A DNA stretch of 14,364 nucleotides, taken from Blastomyces gilchristii SLH14081. Lineage: Eukaryota > Ascomycota > Eurotiomycetes > Onygenales > Ajellomycetaceae. The stretch covers positions 2,998,198-3,012,561 of the forward strand of contig NW_003101677.1 of assembly GCF_000003855.2 (NCBI RefSeq). The letters are read 5' to 3'. Under the pieces are notes generated by a model that saw only the letters and a list, made by a program, of their open reading frames with translations, did not search any database and was not told the DNA's origin. A program made the translations under genes and the position numbers. Positions 9,193 through 14,364 of the stretch are shown one piece after another. How positions within the stretch are numbered: position 1 is the first letter of the stretch; every line of letters begins with the position of its first letter.

Positions 9193-9280
9193 CCCCGGTG
9201 GCTGAATGGTTAATGCGGCCACCCGGTAGCGCCTTGACTTGGGAAACCAAGGCGCGTGGGTTCGAAACCCGTAGGGGATA
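9193..9280 (+). promoter_or_regulatory. SINE head: tRNA-like sequence with pol III A and B boxes
   Basis: A box TGGCTGAATGG at 9199-9209 and a perfect B box GGTTCGAAACC at 9259-9269. CCCC (9193-9196) can pair with GGGG (9274-9277) as an acceptor remnant. The A-box form and length (about 88 nt) suggest a class II tRNA (Ser or Leu type). Between the boxes, GCGCCTTG (9229-9236) pairs perfectly with CAAGGCGC (9248-9255). I could not fit a normal anticodon arm, so this is a tRNA-derived promoter rather than a working tRNA gene. Confidence 0.8.
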
Positions 9281-9498
9281 CATTAAATCCGGAACTCAAG
9301 CACCTCAGGTTTCTAATAAATACAGAGATGTACAAATCACTTCAATGAATTGCTCTATGTTTCTGGGCTGAGAAGTTATTATTGCATGTATCTAATTGTC
9401 ACTTCTTTGTATTTTCCTATGTTCTTGTTATCTTGGCATGATCTTAACACCTGTATTTCCTCCTGTATAATTAACACTTGATCTGTATTTAACATCAC

Positions 9499-9562
9499 GC
9501 AAGGACTCATCATAAGCTCCGCTTGCATATGAGTATAATGAAAGAATAATAATAATAATAAT
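9499..9562 (+). other. SINE 3' end: interleaved stems and AAT tail
   Basis: GCAAG (9499-9503) is complementary to CTTGC (9522-9526), and ACTCAT (9505-9510) to ATGAGT (9529-9534). The two pairings interlock, so the RNA could form either of two hairpins or a pseudoknot. The (AAT)6 run follows after ten bases. Structured 3' ends with short tandem tails are typical of SINEs that borrow the RT of a stringent LINE; the pseudoknot itself is my inference. Confidence 0.5.
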
Positions 9563-9563
9563 A

Positions 9564-9579
9564 AACAGTTACAGTTTCA
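9564..9579. repeat. Target-site duplication of the SINE, right copy
   Basis: Identical to 9177-9192. After it the integrase sequence of element C resumes (GATAAAACATCTGATACTG), matching B at about 4298 onward. Confidence 0.93.
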
Positions 9580-12053
9580 GATAAAACATCTGATACTGTT
9601 TAATATCTCAGATCAGTAGAACTCTTAGAAGATCATTTAATACAGTTGTTCATAATCTGAATAACTGATTATATACAAATCATGCATCTCTTGCATTATC
9701 TGAGTGTATAAGAATTCAGAGTGAGAGACTCAATATCATTCACAGAACTGTAAAGTGTTATTGTCATTAATTAAGTATTCTGAGATGTCAGTTCTTATAT
9801 GTAGTTCTGAGAGGAATTGACATGCTTCTTAACATACTGCTTCAGTGAGTGCTTGGAGAAGTTCATCAGTTTAAGCTGTTACATGTCATAATTCATTCAG
9901 TGTAGGTTTAGAAGAAGTCAAGATATTAATATCAGTGTCAGTGTCAGTGTCAGTGATAGTTCAGAGAGAAGATGTTCTAATCAGAGAAGTGTGTATAGTG
10001 TTATAAGTTGTTTTATCTTGATCAACTAATATTATCAGATCTAGAAGCTGATGTTCTCAGTTCATTTAATGAGTGTCTGTTATATCAGAAGGCATATCTT
10101 GCTCTCATCATAAGAGAGTATCTATTATTGAGTTCTGGCTGCTGAGATAGTAGTGTATTATAAAATAAAAGCAGCTTAAGAACTCAGATCATCATATCTG
10201 TTATTCAGTGAGTTTATGAGTAGTTATAAAGTACTTGAGATTCTTATGATCTGTGATTATCTTAAATTCAGAGATACTTTGAAGTTCAGAGTCTCATTCT
10301 TCTAGACAGTATATAATTGTAAGAAGTTTCTTATCATAGATCTCATAGTTGCATTCAGTGAGACTCAGTTTCTTAGACATGAAGATGTATAATTATAAGA
10401 CATCTTCATTATTATATTACAATATAGCTCTCTCTGTAATATAGTCAGAGATGTCAGCTTCAACAACTGTTTCATAATCAGAGTTAAATATCATTAGCAC
10501 AGAGATATTGATGAATATCTTCTTCATCTGTGTGAATACAGCTTCAGTGTCTGTTAATCACTGAAATACTGAGTTCTTTCTAATGAGTTCTGTAAGTGAT
10601 CTCATGATATCTGAGAAGTTTCATATAAATCACTGATAGAAGTTAGTAAATCTGATAAAGCTCTGTACATCTTTCACAGTATATGAAGCTTTTTATTCAA
10701 GAATAGCAGAGACTTTCTTGAAATTCATTTAAATTCTCTTATCAGCTTCTATGATAAAACCTAGATATTTGATACTCTTGACTTTGAAGTCATACTTGTC
10801 AATATCTATTGATAGTTCTGCTTCTCATAATCATTGTAATACTCTTCACACATGTTCTTGATATTCTTTTCTGAACTCATCAGTGAAGATGAGAATGTTA
10901 TCAAGATATACAGATACAAATTCATTAAGGAAATTCTGAAGTGCTCAGTTAATATACTTCTGAAATGTACTGAGAATATTGATCAGTTCAAAGAGTGTAA
11001 CTATTCATTCAAAGAGACTATAATATGTTCAGAATGCTGAAAGCTATTCATCTTCTTCAGTGATATGAATTTTATGAAACATAATGATAATATCTAGTTT
11101 TGTAAACTATTGAGCTTGTCTGATATAAGCTAGAGTTTTGTTAATAAGAGATAAAGAATAGCAGTTCTTCTTAATTAATCTGTTCAATTCTTGATAGTTC
11201 ACACAGAATCAGAGTTCTTCACCTGATTTCTTTGCAAAGAGAATAGAAGCTGCAGCAGAAGAGTTACTAATATATATAAATTTCTTATTCAACAGATCAT
11301 TGAGTGTCTTCTGAAGAAGAAGAAGTTCATCTTGAGACATGTTATAAAGAGAGTCTTATGATGACTTGAAGTTCTTATCATTCTTCTTTTTTAACTTGAT
11401 AGTGTGATCTACTTCTGAGCCTTGTAACAGGAGTATATTTGTAGTATTGTCTTGTTGAAAGACATCTAGATATTCATGATATTATTGAGAGAGTTTTGTA
11501 TAAGAATCTGTTATTATAATGCAGAATAACTTTTCTAGAGCCTTTTTGATATCAGTCAGACTGATAGAATAGATTGATATATAGTTCTGCTATCAGTGAT
11601 TCTTTCAGTGACTTCTTTTTCTGAGTATTTTATAGGTGTTAATAGAGATCTGTGTCAGGTTCATAGTCTTGTAAATATCATTCTCATGAATTCTATTGTT
11701 GTTAGAGAATATTAAACTCCTGTTTCAAGCATTTAATAAGATGTCTTATTCAGATAGTCAGATAAGTTCTAATGTAAGATTATAATCAAGATTATCAACT
11801 TCATATGTGTAGATGTCTTCACACTGATATTCTCTGACATCTATGTTTAGTTTCAGCATGTAATGAGTGCAAATATCTTTTGAATCATTGAATTCTGCAA
11901 GAAGTCAGGATTTTGATAAGAGAATATGCTGAAGATTATAATATCTTACAATTGAAGATTTAATCATTGCATAGTGACATAGACTGCTGTCTATCATGAC
12001 TTTCATATTATACATGTTATTAATCACAGTAGATATAAGAATTGCATTTATTG

Positions 12054-13268
12054 TTATTTTCTCTTTAAATCATTGTTATCTGATCTCTTCAAGCTTCTGT
12101 TTATAAATTTGAACAGAAGCTAATCTTTTCCCTGTTTCACTGAGACATTCTTATAGTTATCTTCTGAATCTTTCTTCACTGCAATGTGATTGATATGAAC
12201 AGATGCTGATTCATTCTTCAAATGAGAAGACACTGATCTTTCTCTCAATTGAGGAGATGCTGATCTTTCTCTTGAGTGTGAAGATACATAGATTGATTGA
12301 CAGTTGAAAGTGATGTATTCTAATCAGTTACAGTTGATGTATACTTCACATTAATATTAATCAGTGACTTTCTTGAAAGTGATTCTAGGGACTTAAAAGC
12401 CTGTTGAAACAGTGGAAACTCTTGCTTATGCATAGGCATTTGAATCTATTCAGTTCATGACATCTGCATCATTGCTGTTCTTCAGTGTGAGTGTATAAGT
12501 GACTGAAGTGTAACATCTTCTGTCACTGTTCTGTATACTCTTGAGCTTGATAAGATGATTATTTAATGTCTGGAGCTGTGTGCAGAAATCTTTATAAGTC
12601 TAGTCTTCATCTACACTTACAAGAGCCTGTAAGAGTTCAAAAGTTAATGTCTTCTTGAGCATACTAATCTTCATTCAATTCTCTCAAGATTGATCACCTG
12701 CTTCTAGAATCTTGATATCAAAGTCAGGAATGAATATTGTAAGAGAAGTGTTTCTCTGTCAGATACTCTGTAATCAATCTAATACTTTCTGTTACATGAC
12801 AGTGTCTTGAAACAGAATGTCAAGATATTTGATGATATTATCAGGTGTTTGCAATGCTGATTCATATACTTTTATTCATAAATGAAACTTGTGTTTTATG
12901 TGATTCTTCAATCATTCATTGATATATTAATCTTGATTGATTAATGAACTGATGATATCTTCATCTATACTCAGTTTTACAAGCATTTTCATCCTTCATG
13001 ATGAGTAGAGAGTGAGATTGAAAGCATTAAAATATACAGAAGTATCTAAGTATTCTTTCAGCACTTTTGTATTTGATTCTGTAGATATTGAAATTGTCTG
13101 TATAGAGATTTCTTTTTGAGATAATTATTGAATTTCTTCATATTGACATTATTGAGTTGCATGTATATCAGCTATTTATTGTTATTATAATTTCAATATT
13201 GCTTAAAGTTACTATGATATTGCTTCTATGCTTATATTCAAGAGTTCTTTCATATTATTGTTAGACAT
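12054..13268 (-). pseudogene. Decayed gag of element C
   Basis: Nucleocapsid-precursor remnant. The minus strand gives a gag-like core: YESALQTPDNIIKYLDILFQD (about 12800-12870), FIPDFDIKILEAGDQS, then LKKTLTFELLQALVSVDED and TYKDFCTQLQTLNNHL (about 12560-12660). This resembles the capsid region of fungal gypsy gag proteins. A plausible start is ATG at 13268 (M-S-N-N-N-M-K-E-L-L), chosen because it is in the same frame and precedes the core; the true start is uncertain. The frame differs from that of protease/pol by one position (gag to pol would need -1), from programmed frameshifting or a later indel. I see no CCHC zinc knuckle. Many stops interrupt the frame. Confidence 0.78.
12197..12277 (-). 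repeat. 27-bp tandem repeat in the gag spacer
   Basis: Three adjacent imperfect 27-bp units (12197-12223, 12224-12250, 12251-12277) sharing GATGCTGATCTTTCTCT-like cores. In the gag frame they give 9-residue repeats around R-E-R-S-x-S-S, a Ser/Arg-rich spacer between the capsid core and protease. Confidence 0.75.
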
Positions 13269-13538
13269 GTCATTTATTGAGTGTATAATATCTGTGAAAT
13301 CTTGAAGAAGTGTAATTATATGAATATCTCATATATCTGAGTGTCAGAACTCTCAGATCTTTTACTGATATTCTCTTGTAAGATCTTATTGCAGGGTCAG
13401 AGTGACTGATGAGCAAGCTTCTATCTGAGAACTCAGTGTCTACTTAACTATATTTCTCTTTCTTATATGTTGTTATATGTTTGAATATCTCTCAATAAAT
13501 AATTATTTCTAATAAGAAGATGATGAATGTTTTTCTAG
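13269..13538 (-). other. Leader of element C between 5' LTR and gag
   Basis: Untranslated leader by position. Its LTR-proximal 45 bp is conserved in element E (7014-7057). I could not identify a convincing tRNA-complementary primer-binding site next to the LTR; mutation may have erased it. Confidence 0.55.
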
Positions 13539-13845
13539 TATAAGAGGCCTACACTGAATAGATCAGTATAATATATAGGTCTTATATAACAAAGAGAAAA
13601 ATGTTAGAGAAGAAAAGAAAGAGAAAGTGTGAAAATCAGTAATTAAAGTGAATATTTATACACATATGTAGTGATGTATGCAGTGGAGCTTCAGGGCGGA
13701 AGAATCTATACGCGTTCATAGCAGCCGAGAATCGGCAATTGAGAAGGGCTGAGAATCGGAGCGTACGCATTCAAGAATGAAGTGGTTGGAATCTGTGAAG
13801 TGTAACGGAATAGTCTATATTATTGATCGGGCGCGGCCCGCCACA
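13539..13845 (-). repeat. 5' LTR of element C (307 bp), outer half little mutated
   Basis: Minus-strand 5' LTR starting TGTGGCGGGC at 13845 and ending at 13539. From about 13690 to 13845 it keeps many CG and CC/GG pairs (for example CGGGCGCGGCCCGCC at the outer end) that are TG/CA or TC/GA in its partner at 7728-8034. The inner half is as AT-rich as the rest of the element. Confidence 0.92.
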
Positions 13846-13850
13846 CAGAG
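13846..13850. repeat. Probable target-site duplication of element C, right copy (CAGAG)
   Basis: One G/A transition away from CAAAG at 7723-7727. Confidence 0.55.
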
Positions 13851-14190
13851 TCTTTATAATATTTATTATTAATTATATATTTCTTATAGTAAGAGTAATA
13901 CAGCTGTAATGAGTTATTATCTCAATATTATTTAATAAATAATTAGTATATATCTGTATAAATGTGAATAATTAGAAAACATACACTTAAAAAGTATGAT
14001 TAGAGTGAACTCTGTTATTACTTGAATAATATTAAGAACAGAACACTGAAATCAATAATTCTTCTTATTAATTTCATAGACAAGATATATAAAGATAATC
14101 TTGAGAAATATAAGATTTTCTGACTTCTAGTAAAAACAGATCTCACAGAGAGACTCTATTGCCATAATATCAGAGACTGAGAGTTATTAA
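13851..14190. other. AT-rich flank of element C, no gene recognised
   Basis: Nearly free of CC, GG and CG until GCC at 14161-14163, so it has been through the same mutation process and is probably another old repeat. The plus-strand frame through 14071-14170 reads NFIDKIYKDNLEKYKIF, stop, LLVKTDLTERLYCHNIRD, stop. That is open apart from TGA stops, which could be mutated Trp or Arg codons of an unknown element. No family recognised. Confidence 0.5.
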
Positions 14191-14247
14191 AAAGTCCACT
14201 GTCCTTTTATAGATATCTACTTCCCCCAGCCAGCACTCCCTACACCA

Positions 14248-14364
14248 ATGAATAGATCGATCGACGCTGATCCGAGCAACTCTCTGTCAGATCCTGCTGT
14301 CAATTCAAACAACTCCGCCCCCTCCGGGCATCATGCCCAGCTGATCAGCTCCAACAGGAGCATG
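14248..14364 (+). CDS. Start of an unidentified protein, cut by the window edge
   Basis: An open frame of 39 codons from ATG (14248) to the edge, beginning M-N-R-S-I-D-A-D-P and rich in Ser, Asn, Pro and Ala with no hydrophobic segment: a hydrophilic, probably disordered N-terminus. The frame is open upstream to 14191, so an upstream start or an exon is possible, but no other ATG occurs in that stretch. Upstream lie a TATA-like TTTTATAGAT (14205-14214) and a C-rich stretch (14221-14240), as in many fungal promoters. Base composition is normal here, unlike everything before it. It may be a host gene beside the repeat block, or gag of an unmutated element; the sequence does not decide. Confidence 0.4.
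   Translation, partial: MNRSIDADPSNSLSDPAVNSNNSAPSGHHAQLISSNRSM

Larger units (their letters stand above)
9193..9563 (+). mobile_element. tRNA-derived SINE (371 bp) inserted in element C
   Basis: A short non-coding retroposon: tRNA-like head with internal pol III promoter (9193-9280), an unrelated body (9281-9498), a structured 3' end and a tail of six AAT units (9545-9562). It is flanked by a perfect 16-bp target duplication and interrupts integrase sequence that is continuous in elements A and B. It depends in trans on a LINE reverse transcriptase; none is visible here. Unlike its host element it is rich in CC, GG and CG, so it either landed after the mutation episode or is too short to be recognised. 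RIP in Neurospora needs roughly 400 bp of duplication. I do not recognise the body as a named family. Confidence 0.9.
8035..12010 (-). pseudogene. Decayed gypsy protease-RT-RNase H-integrase-chromodomain of element C
   Basis: In translation order: an aspartic-protease-like VMIDSS at about 11980-12000 (the family usually has DSGA or DTGA). Next comes the approach to RT with YHEYLDVF, LYNMSQDELLLLQKTLNDLL and SSAAASILFAKKSGEE (about 11480-11230). YLDNILIFT starts at 10908 (second catalytic Asp now Asn). The integrase core reads DVVINFTVDLSESK near 9090 (first Asp now Asn) and SLVSDQSYQF near 8900 (second Asp kept). The chromodomain reads ILDMRS...YLMK...EYN, ending in a stop at 8037-8035. Protease, RT and stop codon share one frame once the SINE is included: the 371-bp insert plus 16-bp duplication is a multiple of three. 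Inactive because of many stops and lost catalytic residues. Confidence 0.92.
7728..13845 (-). mobile_element. Element C: complete but inactivated Ty3/gypsy chromovirus
   Basis: A full-length LTR retrotransposon on the minus strand. In its own orientation: 5' LTR (13845-13539), leader, gag, protease, RT, RNase H, integrase, chromodomain, polypurine tract, 3' LTR (8034-7728). Both LTRs are 307 bp and end TG/TA...CA. Total length is 6118 bp, or about 5.7 kb without the SINE insertion and its duplicated target. It inserted in or beside old AT-rich DNA downstream of element E. It is the reference copy that makes the partial copies A, B, D and E interpretable. All coding regions carry many stops. 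Confidence 0.92.

Noticed and set aside
8990..9205. Plus-strand open stretch of 71 codons
   Set aside because: It runs antisense through integrase of element C and across the SINE insertion point, so it cannot be an evolved gene.
9193..9280. A functional tRNA gene
   Set aside because: The A and B boxes are good, but there is no normal anticodon arm, the acceptor stem is incomplete, and flanking duplications plus an AAT tail show a SINE.
10852..11040. Plus-strand open stretch of 62 codons
   Set aside because: It is antisense to the RT active-site region of element C.

Overview
The window looks like AT-rich, repeat-filled DNA of a filamentous fungus, probably an ascomycete. It is a pile of Ty3/gypsy LTR retrotransposons with a chromodomain at the end of pol (chromoviruses). 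They have been inactivated mainly by C-to-T / G-to-A substitution, as expected from repeat-induced point mutation (RIP) or a related process. The organism call is an inference: no intact diagnostic host gene is visible.

Layout. (1) 1-3289: element A, plus strand, from reverse transcriptase to the 3' LTR; its 5' part lies left of the window. (2) 3290-5944: element B, minus strand, internal pol sequence directly abutting the LTR of A, so A appears to have inserted into B. (3) 5945-6451: a MITE-like segment with terminal inverted repeats and much milder mutation. (4) 6452-6721: fragment D, minus-strand integrase region, not collinear with B. (5) 6722-7142: element E, plus strand, a 5' LTR plus a leader joined to a piece of gag after a deletion of about 490 bp. 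(6) 7143-7727: unassigned AT-rich DNA with an A-rich tract. (7) 7728-13845: element C, minus strand, the one complete copy, with two 307-bp LTRs, gag, protease, RT, RNase H, integrase, chromodomain, polypurine tract and a probable 5-bp target duplication. (8) 9193-9563: a tRNA-derived SINE inserted in the integrase of C, with a perfect 16-bp target duplication and an (AAT)6 tail. (9) 13851-14190: more AT-rich DNA without a recognisable gene. (10) From about 14190 the composition changes sharply, and a reading frame with ordinary codon composition runs off the right edge.

No intact retrotransposon protein is encoded here. The parts worth attention are the mutation pattern (almost no CC, GG or CG left while CA/TG and CT/AG persist), the unmutated SINE with an elaborate 3' end, parallel loss of catalytic aspartates in different copies, and the composition boundary at the right edge. 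I found no sign of a defence system, CRISPR array or biosynthetic cluster.
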